Source: an uncultured Poribacteria bacterium (GTDB lineage Bacteria > Poribacteria > WGA-4E > WGA-3G). Taken from it: 64,000 nt of DNA. The notes beneath the pieces were generated by a model. It saw nothing but the letters and a program-made list of their open reading frames with translations. It made no database searches and had not been told where the DNA came from. The stretch lies in assembly GCA_958295855.1 (NCBI GenBank), contig OY282383.1, forward strand, positions 440,481 through 504,480, read 5' to 3'. Position numbers and translations under genes: made by a program. Below, one piece after another: positions 18,712 to 27,711 of the stretch. Numbering within the stretch: position 1 is the first letter of the stretch; every line of letters begins with the position of its first letter.

Positions 18712-19056
18712 TCAGATCTTATTTGATGCCAAAACGCGTCTGAATTCATCAAGGCTCGGCACCTGCATCGCCTCGCGACGCAAATCCTTGAGACGTTGGA
18801 GCTCTTCGATGCCCTCAAGCGTTGGCTTTAACGTTTGAACACCCCTGGCATGGAATCGGATCTCCAGGGCTTCAAGGATGCCTTCGATAGTGCTTTCTCG
18901 CGCACCTTGTTGTATGCCTTGTTGTATGCCTTGTTGTATGCCTTGTTCCTTGAAGTGTTGGATAACAGATGATTCGTGCATGGCTTCCTCCGCTATAATG
19001 TCAACAATCGAATGTGACAGGATATCGGATACGGTTGTCAGTCTAATAGGGTTCAA
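18712..19056 (-). CDS. Truncated tandem copy of the Rpn-type protein C-terminus
   Basis: 114 residues. From [17 protein letters not shown] on, it is almost identical to the last third of the neighbouring gene, with a GIQQ tract of three units instead of seven and the same end ([12 protein letters not shown]). The N-terminal nuclease region is absent. Its TTG overlaps the TGA of that gene (TTGA), so it could be made by coupled re-initiation. Clearly a tandem partial duplication of about 340 bp; whether the fragment has a role, for example in oligomerisation, is unknown. Confidence 0.6.
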   Translation of the reverse strand: MNPIRLTTVSDILSHSIVDIIAEEAMHESSVIQHFKEQGIQQGIQQGIQQGARESTIEGILEALEIRFHARGVQTLKPTLEGIEELQRLKDLRREAMQVPSLDEFRRVLASNKI

Positions 19057-20051
19057 CTCCCATTTGATGCCAAAACGCGTCTGAATTCATCCAGGCTCGG
19101 TACCTGCATCGCCTCGCGACGCAAATCCCTGAGACGTTGGAGCTCTTCGATGCCCTCAAGCGTTGGCTTTAACGTTCGAACACCCCTGGCATGGAATCGA
19201 ATCTCCAGGGCTTCAAGGATGCCTTCGATAGTGCTTTCTCGCGCACCTCGTTGTATTCCTTGTTGTATTCCTTGTTGTATTCCTTGTTGTATTCCTTGTT
19301 GTATTCCTTGTTGTATTCCTTGTTGGATGCCTTGTTCCTTGAAGTGTTGGATAACAGATGATTCGTACATGGTTTCCTCCGATATAATGTCACGAATGGT
19401 TTGATAGTCGACTATTAAACCACCCAAGATAGCAAGGTTTGAAAGATAATCAGGCTTGTCAGGCTCATCCATTGGTAAAGTATCAGCAACCTGAATACAT
19501 TCCCGCAACCACTCTTCAGAATTCATCGCCTCCGGCGGCTTCATCAGGGGTGCAAAAGGAATGAGCCCCTTCAACTTCGTATTCAGAACAACTTGTCCAT
19601 CTATCTCACAGAGTCTGATGACCTTGTATTGGATGCGGATCTGATACCCTGGCCTGTCTTGTACGTATTCGCCTGGGTCGTTATGCCCTGCTTTGGGATG
19701 TAAGTAAACAACGTGCGAGTAAACATCCGTTTGAAAGGTTTCAATCCCTCTACCAACGTAGCCTGCTATGCGATAGGGCATAGGCACCTGTGTGCTGTCG
19801 TGCGTCTGAATCTCAAAATGCACGATGGCTTCTTTGCCCTGAACGTTCACGCGTATGAAGCAATCCGCGCGATGCAATCTGACGGTAGGCTGCTCTGTAT
19901 TCAGCACCTCAATTATCTCAGCGTCCGGTATCTCCGAAAAGAACCGGAGCCAATCCTCAGGATTTTCCTGAACAACATTTTTTGAAACAGTATCGTATCG
20001 CTGGGATTGCGCTGGTTGCCTGCCGGATGCGGGCTGTCTGACATTTCTCAC
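19053..20051 (-). CDS. Rpn/transposase-like PD-(D/E)XK family protein with tetrapeptide repeats
   Basis: 332 residues of the Rpn/YhgA-like recombination-promoting nuclease group. Recognisable blocks are [20 protein letters not shown] (the E-x-Q nuclease signature on a beta strand), [11 protein letters not shown] and VVYLHPKAG. The C-terminal half has seven tandem EQGIQQ-type units encoded by a 12-bp repeat, then the conserved [17 protein letters not shown] and [10 protein letters not shown] helices. The 12-bp tract should vary in copy number. The GTG start overlaps the dnaJ stop (GTGA). Rpn proteins promote RecA-independent recombination in E. coli; a similar role here is inferred. Confidence 0.75.
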   Translation of the reverse strand: MRNVRQPASGRQPAQSQRYDTVSKNVVQENPEDWLRFFSEIPDAEIIEVLNTEQPTVRLHRADCFIRVNVQGKEAIVHFEIQTHDSTQVPMPYRIAGYVGRGIETFQTDVYSHVVYLHPKAGHNDPGEYVQDRPGYQIRIQYKVIRLCEIDGQVVLNTKLKGLIPFAPLMKPPEAMNSEEWLRECIQVADTLPMDEPDKPDYLSNLAILGGLIVDYQTIRDIISEETMYESSVIQHFKEQGIQQGIQQGIQQGIQQGIQQGIQQGIQRGARESTIEGILEALEIRFHARGVRTLKPTLEGIEELQRLRDLRREAMQVPSLDEFRRVLASNGS

Positions 20052-20911
20052 AACGTCTTCTCCAACTCTTTCAGTAGATTCCGCTGTTTCCGGGACAAAG
20101 ACTTCGGAATCTCCACAACCAACCGCACCCGCAAATCGCCCCTGCGCCCAGAGGCATCTGCCACGCCCTGCCCGCGCAACCGCAACTGCTGGCCCGGTTG
20201 CGTGCCAGCCGGCACTTTGAGCTCCACCTCGCCAGTTAGCGTCTGCACCCGAACGGTTCCGCCTAACGCCGCCGTTGTCATCGAAACCCTCGCATCTGTC
20301 ACCAAATCCTGTCCATCACGGATTAACGTCGGATGCGGATGAACTGAGATAGTCACCAGCAGGTCGCCCGCCTCCCCCAAGCTGATGGCTTGACCTTGCC
20401 CGCGAATCCGAAGGGTTTGACCGCCCTTAATGCCAGCAGGGATCTTAAGGGTTATATTTTTTCCTTGGACGCTGACCTCCTTCTGACTCCCAAGGATCGC
20501 ATCAGCAAAGCTGATCGTGAGGTTCATGCGGAGGTCTCGTCCACGGGCGTACTGAGGCGGATGCCGCTGCGGTCCAAACACATCGCCGAAAGCATCGCCA
20601 AATCCACCTAAGCCCGCGCGCCCGAAAATATCGTCCAGATTCAGGTGCGCGAAAATGTCGTCCATCGTCGCGTAACCCTCAAAGCCCATGCCATGAACGC
20701 CGGCATGCCCTCGGGTATCGTAAACTCGCCGCTTTTCAGCATCAGATAGCACCGAATAGGCATTTGATGCCTCTTTGAATTTCTCCTCAGCGGTTTTGTC
20801 GCCTGGGTTCTTGTCGGGGTGATACCTGACTGCCAGCTTGCGATAGGCTTTTTTGATTTCTTGGGGTGTGGCGTTTCGATTTACGCCAAGTATTTCATAA
20901 TAGTCTCTCAT
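20048..20911 (-). CDS. cbpA: CbpA-type DnaJ (J-domain co-chaperone without zinc finger)
   Basis: J domain at residues 1-70 with HPD in [10 protein letters not shown], a Gly/Phe-rich linker ([18 protein letters not shown]), then two DnaJ C-terminal beta domains ([37 protein letters not shown] and [19 protein letters not shown]). The CxxCxGxG zinc repeats of class I DnaJ are missing, which makes it the CbpA/class II form (287 residues). It stimulates DnaK ATPase. It is followed by, and overlaps with, the Rpn-type gene. The symbol reflects domain type, not proven orthology. Confidence 0.93.
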   Translation of the reverse strand: MRDYYEILGVNRNATPQEIKKAYRKLAVRYHPDKNPGDKTAEEKFKEASNAYSVLSDAEKRRVYDTRGHAGVHGMGFEGYATMDDIFAHLNLDDIFGRAGLGGFGDAFGDVFGPQRHPPQYARGRDLRMNLTISFADAILGSQKEVSVQGKNITLKIPAGIKGGQTLRIRGQGQAISLGEAGDLLVTISVHPHPTLIRDGQDLVTDARVSMTTAALGGTVRVQTLTGEVELKVPAGTQPGQQLRLRGQGVADASGRRGDLRVRLVVEIPKSLSRKQRNLLKELEKTL

Positions 20912-21038
20912 AGTGTTTTTAATAGCGGAGGCAATAGGCGAGCACGGTGGTATTTACCCCTGCAAAGCAGGGGTTGATACCCTTAGTGGCATCACCTGTA
21001 CAGTTTTGTAGGGGTAGGCCTTGTGCCTACCCTTCCTA
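20912..21038. repeat. Palindromic element and TAGGGGTAGGCC repeat
   Basis: GGTATTTACCCCTGCAAAG/CAGGGGTTGATACCC (20949-20980) followed by TGTAGGGGTAGGCCTTGTGC (21007-21030). Confidence 0.75.
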
Positions 21039-22175
21039 CTACAATAGCTCAAGCAACTCAGTTAAGGTTGCGATGTTTTGATGCTGTTTAACGAGGATGC
21101 TCCCCAATTCAAGTGCCGAGGTCTCTACGCTCAGTTTTCGTTGTACATCCACAATACCTTCAATATCTTCGACATGCGCTGCACCGATGAGTCGTCGCAA
21201 CATCTCCATGCCCGCGAACCCTACCGCTTCGTGGAAGATGTGTTGTAACGTAACAGCTTCCTGCGACGCATCAGCCATCTTAAATTCTGCTGCGTAACCG
21301 TCCCACGTTCGATAGATAGCAATTTTGAGTTCCGACTGCACCATCCAATTGCCGGCATGAGAAAAATAGGCTAAGAGGTGATTCGCCCAGAATAACCCAA
21401 CGTCAAATCCAACGGGCCCGTAAAAGGCGAATTCGGAATCAATAACCTTCGCCGAATTGCCTTGCACCATAACACTCCCGGTATGGAGGTCGCCGTGCGT
21501 TATACCTTGCTGTGTGCTGACGAAGATCGCTTTTAGGTGCCGAGTCTGCTGCAAGAATACCTCATCCGTTTTCAACCGCTTGACGTGGGGCTCTAATCCT
21601 TCTGTATAGAAATTCGTCTCGTGTTCGGTATAAGGTAAGGTGAAAACATAATCGGCAGTTATCGCCTGCATGACGGTATTGGCAAAGTCCTCTCGGTACA
21701 TATTTGCAGTCTCAATGTCAAGGTTTTCGACATGGGTTTGGCTATGGACAACGCCCATAAATTGCCCAATCTTTTCGGAAATTGTGGAATTCACCTGCCC
21801 TGCAATGAGTTCATCCCGCAACAGGTGGTAGCCGCGAAGGTCCGCCATAGCAATCACAGCGTTTTCGCTGTCAAAATAGTGTTGTGCAGGCACTGCGCCG
21901 CTCGCAAGCCGATTGTAAATTGCCAGTGCTCGCGATTCATAAGTCAGCCTTTCGGGAGGTAGCGGGTAGTTGGGTCCCAAAATTTTAATATAGGGCGGTG
22001 CCTGCTTCAGCACGAGCGAACGCTCTGGGCGTGTCGCATCAAATACCCGATAAACGAAGTTCAGATTCCCATCTCCGATTTCCTCAAAACCCAGTGCTGT
22101 ATCCGGGTCAAAGAAGCCTATCTCTGCGTAGCGTTGGCGAAGATAGTGGCGGATATTGTCTCTGTTCAGTTCCAT
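21039..22175 (-). CDS. mtnK: S-methyl-5-thioribose kinase
   Basis: Phosphorylates methylthioribose at C1 in the methionine salvage pathway. A 378-residue choline-kinase-like fold carries the MtnK landmarks: GDGNLNFVYRV (glycine loop), SLVLKQAPPYIK (lysine), THGDLHTGSVMV (catalytic loop) and VIDSEFAFYGPVGFDVG, the signature that separates MtnK from other aminoglycoside-kinase-like proteins. The usual partner mtnA is not in this window. ATG at 22175; upstream on the minus strand is the right end of a tnpB element. Confidence 0.9.
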   Translation of the reverse strand: MELNRDNIRHYLRQRYAEIGFFDPDTALGFEEIGDGNLNFVYRVFDATRPERSLVLKQAPPYIKILGPNYPLPPERLTYESRALAIYNRLASGAVPAQHYFDSENAVIAMADLRGYHLLRDELIAGQVNSTISEKIGQFMGVVHSQTHVENLDIETANMYREDFANTVMQAITADYVFTLPYTEHETNFYTEGLEPHVKRLKTDEVFLQQTRHLKAIFVSTQQGITHGDLHTGSVMVQGNSAKVIDSEFAFYGPVGFDVGLFWANHLLAYFSHAGNWMVQSELKIAIYRTWDGYAAEFKMADASQEAVTLQHIFHEAVGFAGMEMLRRLIGAAHVEDIEGIVDVQRKLSVETSALELGSILVKQHQNIATLTELLELL

Positions 22176-22206
22176 TTTTTCCTTAACTTTGCATCGTCAG
22201 AGCCTT

Positions 22207-22500
22207 GTGATGCGAGTGTTTACAAACCGCTTTGTGGGATTTATACATATCTGGTCTAACCAAGACAAATATTGCAAGGTTCTTCCATCAGTGACCACAC
22301 TTCCTCATTCAACGTTCACTGCCTACCCGCGTAGGGCTTACACGAACTCCAGAGGCGTTTTACGTCTCGGCTAAGCTGTCCGCGACAAGATGAGAGGTTT
22401 ACCACTATCTGCGAAAGGTTTAACCACTATCTGCGATAGTGGTAAACTTGTGGTTAAACTTATACAGGACACAAGTTCATTGCCGCGTTGACATCTCTGT
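22207..22500 (-). ncRNA. Candidate guide RNA (omega/reRNA) at the 3' end of tnpB copy C
   Basis: By analogy with characterised TnpB elements, the RNA would overlap the tnpB 3' end and run through the right end at 22227 into the flank. The scaffold includes CGCGGACAGCTTAGCCGAG, GAGACGTAAAACGCC and the stem CCTAC/GTAGG (CCTACGCGGGTAGG). The predicted guide would be the flank TTTGTAAACACTCGCATCAC. Position and function are inferred. Confidence 0.4.
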
Positions 22501-23584
22501 CGCACGTGAAACTACACTCGGTGCAATGATATGTGCGTTCGGAGAGATTCAACTCCGCTTTTTTGTGTCCACAACTACTACACGTCTTACTGCTGGCAAA
22601 GAACATTGATGCTTCCGTGATGGGGATACCACGCCACTCGGCTTTATATTTCAACATCGTCAAGAATTTAGACAGGGCCGAATCAGATAACGCCTTCGCC
22701 AGCTTCCGATTTTTCAGCAAGCCAGAGACGTTCAACGTCTCTATACCAATAGCCGATGCTTTCCGAACGATGCTGGTGCTTGCTTTATGATGAGAGTCTT
22801 CACGGATACAGGCAATACGATAGTGGACATGAGCCAACCGTTTACGGGCCTTATGCCAGTTGTGACTGAACCTTGTCTTCCGTGAAAGCGTTCGCCCAGC
22901 ACGCCTCAGCTTGCGTAGGTAAACCTTCAGGGGCCTGCGGTTTTCATACTTTGTGCCATCACTACACGTTGCCAGTGTGTTGATACCCACGTCAACGCCT
23001 ACAGGCAGGCGATGATCAATCAGTGGCATCTGCACCATGGAATTACCTTCATCAGTGTGTACCAAAATAGACACGAACCACTTGTCATCTTTACGGGAGA
23101 CGACGACTCTGCCGATATCGCCTGTCCATCGCAACGCCTCCGTCATCCGCACCCATCCGATGACAGGCAGCTTGACACGCTTCCGTTCCACGCGAACTGA
23201 ACCTTTGCCTAATGGTATTTGCCCTGCTTTGCAGGGTTTATACCTTTACTCCGCTTGGTATGATTGCTTACCACTTCGGTTCTTCGGCTTAGGAAATTTA
23301 TTCTGTCCACTCCGCCAGCGTTTTACGGCATCGTTGAAGTGATGGATGGCATTCTTGCTGGCGTTCTGACTCATCGCATCGCACCAAGGAAAGACTTCAC
23401 GCTTTTTGGCGTTGAATTCTTTCTTGATGTCGTAAAGCGTCTTCCAATTGCCATCATCTAATCCGCTTTTGAAGGAGGACAGCGCGGCGTTGTAGGCAAC
23501 ACGGGCGTAACCGCAGTGCTGTGCCATCAGCGTCGCCTGCTTGTTATTTGGGTTGAGTTGAATCTTCTGCGTTCGCAGAGACAT
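22460..23584 (-). pseudogene. tnpB: tnpB copy C, interrupted by a 36-bp palindromic insertion
   Basis: RuvC-like RNA-guided nuclease of IS605 elements. It aligns with the two intact copies over its whole length: MSLRTQKIQLNPNN at the start, DVGIN (RuvC I), GIETLNVSG (RuvC II), zinc finger CSSCGHKK/YHCTEC and CDRDVNAA (RuvC III). Intact copies are 1089 bp; this one is 1125 bp, exactly 36 longer. The extra 36 bp are the palindrome at 23211-23248, placed after SYQA, and they introduce an in-frame TAA. An N-terminal fragment of 112 residues and a C-terminal part from MERKRVKLP remain open. The nuclease is probably dead unless the C-terminal part is expressed. Confidence 0.9.
23211..23248. repeat. 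Palindromic element that interrupts tnpB copy C
   Basis: AATGGTATTTGCCCTGC/GCAGGGTTTATACC on the plus strand. The net gain against the intact tnpB copies is 36 bp. Confidence 0.92.
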
Positions 23585-23628
23585 CGAGAGACCTGCCTTC
23601 GGGGTTCGTATGCACGTGCTTCGCTGCC

Positions 23629-23722
23629 GTGTTAATGGAAGTGGGCGGAGACAACAGCGGGTGGTATGCTTCCCCGCTTTGCGGGGCAACATACCACATG
23701 CTGAAGTTAACACTCTCCGCCC
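23629..23722 (-). ncRNA. Structured tnpB leader with pseudoknot (copy C)
   Basis: Stem P1 pairs GGGCGGAGA with TCTCCGCCC (23714-23722 with 23643-23651). The bulge strand GTGTTAA (complement of 23707-23713) can pair with TTAACAC downstream of P1 (complement of 23629-23635), a pseudoknot. The inner hairpin CAGC/GCTG carries an inserted GGTATT palindrome. Copies D and E keep the same pairings with other bases. Confidence 0.55.
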
Positions 23723-23866
23723 TCACACGATAACACTATTATAGCATATCTCTATTCCCCGATGTCAAGGAATTTTGCCTGACAGAGACGTTTACCACTA
23801 TTTTCAATAGTGGTTAAACTTTGATTAGGTTTGATTAGATTTGTCAAGGTTTTACAGCACTGCACC

Positions 23867-24030
23867 GAGCCCCAGATAGTATTTACCCCTGCTTTGCAGG
23901 GGTAATATACCACTGCGCCCAAGTTGTGCGCGACTAGCAAACAACTTTTTTATTTCTTACACTTGCGACGTGCATTCAGCCAAGCAACACTCACATGCCG
24001 CTCTTAAATTCTTAATCTTCACATAAGTTA
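23867..24030. repeat. Palindromic element, 44-bp repeat and CGACGTGCATTCA repeat
   Basis: TAGTATTTACCCCTGC...TAATATACC (23877-23912), the 44-bp repeat at 23920-23962, then TTGCGACGTGCATTCAG. They lie just downstream of the asd stop. Confidence 0.75.
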
Positions 24031-25032
24031 CTATAGCAACAGATTTTCTGCAATCTGAATGGCATTCAACGCGGCTCCCTTGCGGAGATTGTCAGCGACA
24101 ACCCACAAATTTAAGCCGTTCTCAATTGATACATCTTCGCGGATGCGTCCGACATAAACATCGTCTTCACCGGCGACATCCACGGCCAGTGGATACTTCA
24201 AATTATCCGGATCATCGACGAGTTGCACCCCCGGTGCGTCAGCAAGGCACTTCCGTGCTTCAGTCGGGGTGAGCTTCTCGTGCGTCTCAACGTTAATCGA
24301 TTCGGAATGCGCGAAGAAAACAGGCACCCGCACCGTTGTTGCCGAAATCCCGATGGTATCGTCCTGAAGAATCTTTCGGGTTTCGTTCACCATCTTCAAT
24401 TCCTCTTCGTTATCACCACTGGCGGTAAAGGGCCAATCGAAAGCGACATTAAACGCCATCTGATGCGGGAATCGATCCAAGGTGATAGGTTTGCCTTCCA
24501 AAGCCTCAGTGGTTTGCTGCACTAATTCCATTACTGCTCGCCCGCTTTTACCGGAGACGCTCTGGTACGTGGAAACGACAATCCGTTTGATACCCGCAGC
24601 ATCGTGAATCGGTTTGAGCGCAACCATCATCTGAATAGTTGAGCAATTTGGATTCGCGATAAGCCCTTTATGTTTACGGGCAGCATCCATGTTGACTTCA
24701 GGGACTACCAGTGGGGTGTCGGTGTCCATGCGGAAGGCACTTGTATTATCAATCACCAACGCCCCCTTTTTTACCGCCGTTGGAATGAACTCCCGACTCA
24801 CTGACGCACCCGCTGACGAAAAAACCAAGTCGACATCGTCAAACGAGGTGTGCGTCAATTCCTCAACGACAATAGGCTCATCTTTAAAGGACAGCACTTC
24901 ACCGGCGGACCTGTGCGATGCCAACAACTTGAGCGAGGCGATAGGGAACGCTCGCTCTTCTAAAAGATGCAACAGCGTATTACCAACGGCACCCGTCGCA
25001 CCCACAACAGCAACACGATAACTCTCACACAT
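24031..25032 (-). CDS. asd: Aspartate-semialdehyde dehydrogenase
   Basis: Reduces aspartyl phosphate to the semialdehyde on the route to lysine, threonine and methionine. The Rossmann motif VAVVGATGAVG (7-17), catalytic C130 in ANPNCSTIQ, and the R-x-P...HSES segment (RVPVFFAHSESI, about 229-240) with the active-site histidine are all present. 333 residues, family length. Together with the aspartate aminotransferase at 14558 and MtnK it covers steps of aspartate and methionine metabolism, but the genes are not in one operon. Confidence 0.96.
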   Translation of the reverse strand: MCESYRVAVVGATGAVGNTLLHLLEERAFPIASLKLLASHRSAGEVLSFKDEPIVVEELTHTSFDDVDLVFSSAGASVSREFIPTAVKKGALVIDNTSAFRMDTDTPLVVPEVNMDAARKHKGLIANPNCSTIQMMVALKPIHDAAGIKRIVVSTYQSVSGKSGRAVMELVQQTTEALEGKPITLDRFPHQMAFNVAFDWPFTASGDNEEELKMVNETRKILQDDTIGISATTVRVPVFFAHSESINVETHEKLTPTEARKCLADAPGVQLVDDPDNLKYPLAVDVAGEDDVYVGRIREDVSIENGLNLWVVADNLRKGAALNAIQIAENLLL

Positions 25033-25600
25033 TTCTGATATTTTCCTCTCAGGCGGAGACAGGGCTCCGCCATTACAAATATTGTGAACTCAAGCAGAAT
25101 CTTTTAAGGATTAATTCATAGGACAGAGACAGAGCTCCGCCATTACATAATTTTACCACAAGCCCGCCCGTTAAGCAAATATTTTGCTTTTTTAATTTAT
25201 TTTGCAGCGAATGCAGCAAACTAGGTCTGATAACACAAGGCAAATCTCGTTAGCGGCTTGTGCCGCAAGTGTTGCATCAGAACCCTCTGACGAGATTGGT
25301 TATGTTAGAAAACAAAATATTCTGTAGAGCTGTAGAAACGCAAAAATTTCTTGACAAATCAAAAGTAAATATGGTATTAATTTTAACATGCTTAGTACTA
25401 GGCACACCTTCAGAGTTAAACTCCAGACATGCGCGGTTAGAAACCGCGTCTACAGAATTATCGAAACCCAGAAATACCCGGTCGAAAACCGCGTTTGCAG
25501 GGAATCAGAGAAAACTTGTAGGCACACTTCTGAAGCGCGCACGCGGAAAACTAACTCTCCCTGGATGACTTCAGAGGCATTCCGTTCTCCTGCAGGGTAA
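25033..25600. other. Gene-free stretch with an orphan promoter
   Basis: Contains GGCGGAGACAGGGCTCCGCC (hairpin-forming) and GACAGAGACAGAGCTCCGCC, then a promoter-like TTGACA-18 bp-TATTAA at 25351-25380, then GCGGTTAGAAACCGCG-type repeats (GGTTAGAAACCGCGTCTAC; GGTCGAAAACCGCG). Open frames here show no recognisable protein. Ends at tnpB element D. Confidence 0.5.
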
Positions 25601-25710
25601 GGTGCAGTGCCATAAAATTTATACAAATCTATACAAACGTAGTCATATCTAACATGGCTTTAGGGTATTCACCCTGCAAAGCAGGGATAATACCATTAGT
25701 GCATTTTTGT

Positions 25711-25739
25711 TTGACTTTTGCTGTGTGTTGTGGTATGAT
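25711..25739 (+). promoter_or_regulatory. tnpB promoter (copy D)
   Basis: TTGACT, 17-bp spacer TTTGCTGTGTGTTGTGG, TATGAT. The same arrangement and nearly the same spacer occur at copy E (47389-47417). Confidence 0.75.
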
Positions 25740-25753
25740 TATGGTATCACGTT

Positions 25754-25806
25754 GGGAAGCATAGCAAGCATTACCTCTCGGTAATGTGCTTCCCTCCCAC
25801 TTGCTA
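25754..25806 (+). ncRNA. Structured tnpB leader with pseudoknot (copy D)
   Basis: P1 GGGAAGCA (25754-25761) pairs with TGCTTCCC (25787-25794). Inner hairpin CATTACC/GGTAATG (25769-25775, 25780-25786). Bulge TAGCAAG (25762-25768) is complementary to CTTGCTA (25800-25806), giving an H-type pseudoknot. All three helices are perfect Watson-Crick. Confidence 0.6.
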
Positions 25807-25835
25807 GGGGATAAGAGACGTGATACGTGAGAACC

Positions 25836-26924
25836 ATGTCTCTACGAACACAGAAGATTCAACTCATTCCGAATAACAAGCAGGCGACGGCTATGGCTCA
25901 GCACTGCGGTTATGCCCGTGTTGCGTATAATGCCGCGCTGTCTTCGTTTAAAAGCGGATTAGACGAGGATAACTGGAAGTCGTTGTATGACATCAAAAAG
26001 GAATTCAATGCCCGTAAGCGTGAAGTCTTTCCTTGGTGTGATGAGATGAGTCAGAACGCCAGCAAGAATGCTATCCACAACTTCAACGATGCCGTGAAAC
26101 GCTGGCGGAGTGGACAGAATAGATTTCCTAAGCCGAAGAACCGAAGTGGTAGACAGAGTTACCAAGCGGATAACGGCACGAATTCTGTGAAAGTCTACAA
26201 AAAGCGTGTCAAACTGCCTGCCATCGGTTGGGTGCGGATGACGGAGGAGTTGCGTTGGACAGGCGACATCGGCAGAGTTACCGTCTCCCGCAAAGATGAC
26301 AAGTGGTTTGTGTCTATTTTGGTACGCACCGATGAGGAGAATACAATGGTGCAGGTGCCGTTGTTCGATGACAAGCCTGCGGTAGGCGTTGACGTTGGTA
26401 TCAATACACTGGCAACACTATCCGATGGGACTAAATATGAGAACCCACGCCCATTGAAACGCTACCTAAGGAAGTTAAGGCGTGCCGGGCGAATGCTGTC
26501 ACGGAAGACAAGGTTCTCTAACAACTGGCATAAGGCACGGAAACGGCTTGCCTGCATTCACTATAGAATCTCCTGCATCAGATCGGATAGTCATCATAAG
26601 GCAAGCACTGCCATCGTTCGGAAAGCTTCGGCTATTGGTATTGAGACGTTGAACGTCAGCGGTATGCTAAAGAACAAGAAACTTGCAAAGCATATAGCCG
26701 ATGCATCTCTATACCGCTTTTTGACGATGATAAAGTATAAAGCAGAACGGCGGGGTATCCCCGTCACGGAGGCTACCATGTTCTTTGCTAGTAGCAAAAC
26801 TTGCAGTTCATGTGGGCACAAAAAGACGGAGTTAAATCTCTCTGAACGCACCTACCACTGCGGTGAGTGTGGTTTCACGTGCGATCGCGATGTCAACGCA
26901 GCAATCAACCTTTGCCCGTCATAA
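25836..26924 (+). CDS. tnpB: TnpB, RNA-guided RuvC nuclease (intact copy D)
   Basis: 362 residues, exactly the length of copy E. The RuvC catalytic residues are present: D in VGVDVGINTLA (about 186), E in GIETLNVSG (about 270) and D in CDRDVNAA (about 352). The zinc finger is CSSCGHKK...YHCGECGFTC. TnpB cuts DNA next to a transposon-associated motif, guided by RNA from the element's own right end, and so helps the element to be retained after excision. The ATG at 25836 matches the N-terminus of the other copies; the upstream GTG at 25827 is in frame but has no homologous counterpart. Confidence 0.95.
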   Translation: MSLRTQKIQLIPNNKQATAMAQHCGYARVAYNAALSSFKSGLDEDNWKSLYDIKKEFNARKREVFPWCDEMSQNASKNAIHNFNDAVKRWRSGQNRFPKPKNRSGRQSYQADNGTNSVKVYKKRVKLPAIGWVRMTEELRWTGDIGRVTVSRKDDKWFVSILVRTDEENTMVQVPLFDDKPAVGVDVGINTLATLSDGTKYENPRPLKRYLRKLRRAGRMLSRKTRFSNNWHKARKRLACIHYRISCIRSDSHHKASTAIVRKASAIGIETLNVSGMLKNKKLAKHIADASLYRFLTMIKYKAERRGIPVTEATMFFASSKTCSSCGHKKTELNLSERTYHCGECGFTCDRDVNAAINLCPS

Positions 26925-27110
26925 CAACCGTGTCGCCTCCAGCTCGGAGGAGACGTAAAACGCCTCTGGAGTTCGTGTAAGCCCTACGCTGGTAGGCAGT
27001 GAGTGTTGAATGAGGAAGTGTGGCAACTGATGGGAGAACCTGTTAGATTTGAATAGGTTTGATCAGATATGTATAAGTCCCACAGAGCGGTGAATCTCTG
27101 GTGCTCGCGA
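26880..27110 (+). ncRNA. Candidate guide RNA (omega/reRNA) of tnpB copy D
   Basis: Covers the tnpB 3' end and the region to the right end at 27090. Scaffold features are CCTCCAG/CTGGAG-type pairing, GAGG-AGA-CGTAAAACG-CCTC and CCTAC-GCTG-GTAGG. The predicted guide is the flank TGAATCTCTGGTGCTCGCGA (27091-27110). Extent and function are inferred from characterised TnpB systems. Confidence 0.45.
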
Positions 27111-27239
27111 GACACAGGGTAGGAGCGATGTCCGAATCGCGACGTTATGGTATTTACCCCTGCAAGGCAGGCGTAACATGCCATTCCCACTATGAACGAC
27201 AGAAAACCGAAAATGGAATGGCTCTGGAATCACTTTAAT
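27091..27239. repeat. Spacer with a palindromic element before the hup promoter
   Basis: GGTATTTACCCCTGCAAGGC/AGGCGTAACATGCC at 27149-27182 is an imperfect GGTATT-type palindrome. Nothing else recognised. Confidence 0.65.
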
Positions 27240-27268
27240 TTGACATATCTATATTTGTATAGTATAAT
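27240..27268 (+). promoter_or_regulatory. Consensus promoter of the HU gene
   Basis: TTGACA, 17-bp AT-rich spacer, TATAAT: a perfect sigma70-type promoter, fitting a highly expressed nucleoid protein. Leader of about 155 nt with the GGTTAGAAACCGAGCCTAC repeat. Confidence 0.85.
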
Positions 27269-27429
27269 ATAGTTACTATTAGTTTTTGTTAAATTCAGTT
27301 TTAGATTCACTCCCAAAACACCCGCTTTCAGGATTCTACGGATGCCCGGTTAGAAACCGAGCCTACAAAAAGAAATTTGGAAACCCCTGGGTGTTCTGGT
27401 TTGGATCAAAAATAAAAGGAACACTTAAC

Positions 27430-27711
27430 ATGGCAAAATTAATGAAGGCTGATATCGTCAGCAGTGTTATTGAACAAACGGGTCTTAGCAAGAAAGAAGC
27501 GAATGCCGCTGTTGACGCTTTCGTAGCGACCGTTCGCGAAGCCCTGAGCAATGGCGATTCCATTGGGCTCATCGGTTTCGGTACTTTTGAAGTCAGAACC
27601 CGGGCAGCCCGCCAAGGCCGCAACCCGCAAACGGGGGCACCCCTCGCCATCCCTGAGAAGAATGTTCCGGCATTCAAACCCGGTAAACAGCTCAGGGACG
27701 CTGTCTCCTAG
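27430..27711 (+). CDS. hup: HU-family DNA-binding protein
   Basis: 93 residues of the HU/IHF fold: KADIVSSVIEQTGLSKKEAN (helices 1-2), IGLIGFGTFEVRTRAARQGRNPQTG with the beta-arm core GRNPQTG, and PAFKPGKQLRDAV at the end. It bends and compacts DNA. The ATG at 27430 has AAAGGAA eight bases upstream; the longer in-frame extension lacks HU similarity. Single gene with its own promoter and a terminator downstream. Confidence 0.96.
   Translation: MAKLMKADIVSSVIEQTGLSKKEANAAVDAFVATVREALSNGDSIGLIGFGTFEVRTRAARQGRNPQTGAPLAIPEKNVPAFKPGKQLRDAVS

Larger units (their letters stand above)
22227..23866 (-). mobile_element. IS605-family tnpB element C (tnpA absent, tnpB broken)
   Basis: Left end GGTGCAGTGCTGTAAAACC (minus strand, from 23866), right end GTATAAATCCCACAAAGCGG (to 22227). 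It contains the tnpB pseudogene (22460-23584), a structured leader (23629-23722), a promoter (TTGACA, 19 bp, TATAAT, near 23765-23735), ACTATTTTCAATAGT-type palindromes at 22388-22465 and 23788-23822, and GGTATT palindromes at 23211-23248 and 23662-23698. No tnpA, so movement would need a TnpA supplied in trans. Confidence 0.8.
25601..27090 (+). mobile_element. IS605-family tnpB element D
   Basis: Left end GGTGCAGTGCCATAAAATT; right end GTATAAGTCCCACAGAGCGG. About 1.49 kb, with one gene (tnpB) and no tnpA. It includes a GGTATT-type palindrome (25667-25697), a promoter (TTGACT-17-TATGAT, 25711-25739), the structured leader and a 3' guide-RNA-like region. The bases before the left end are AGGGTAA, close to those before element A (AGGGTAA), B (GGGTTC), C (GGGCTC) and E (GGGCTC). 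Confidence 0.85.

Noticed and set aside
25260..25568. 102-codon open frame between asd and tnpB D
   Set aside because: It crosses a promoter-like sequence and GGTTAGAAACCGCG repeats and has no recognisable domain or ribosome-binding site.
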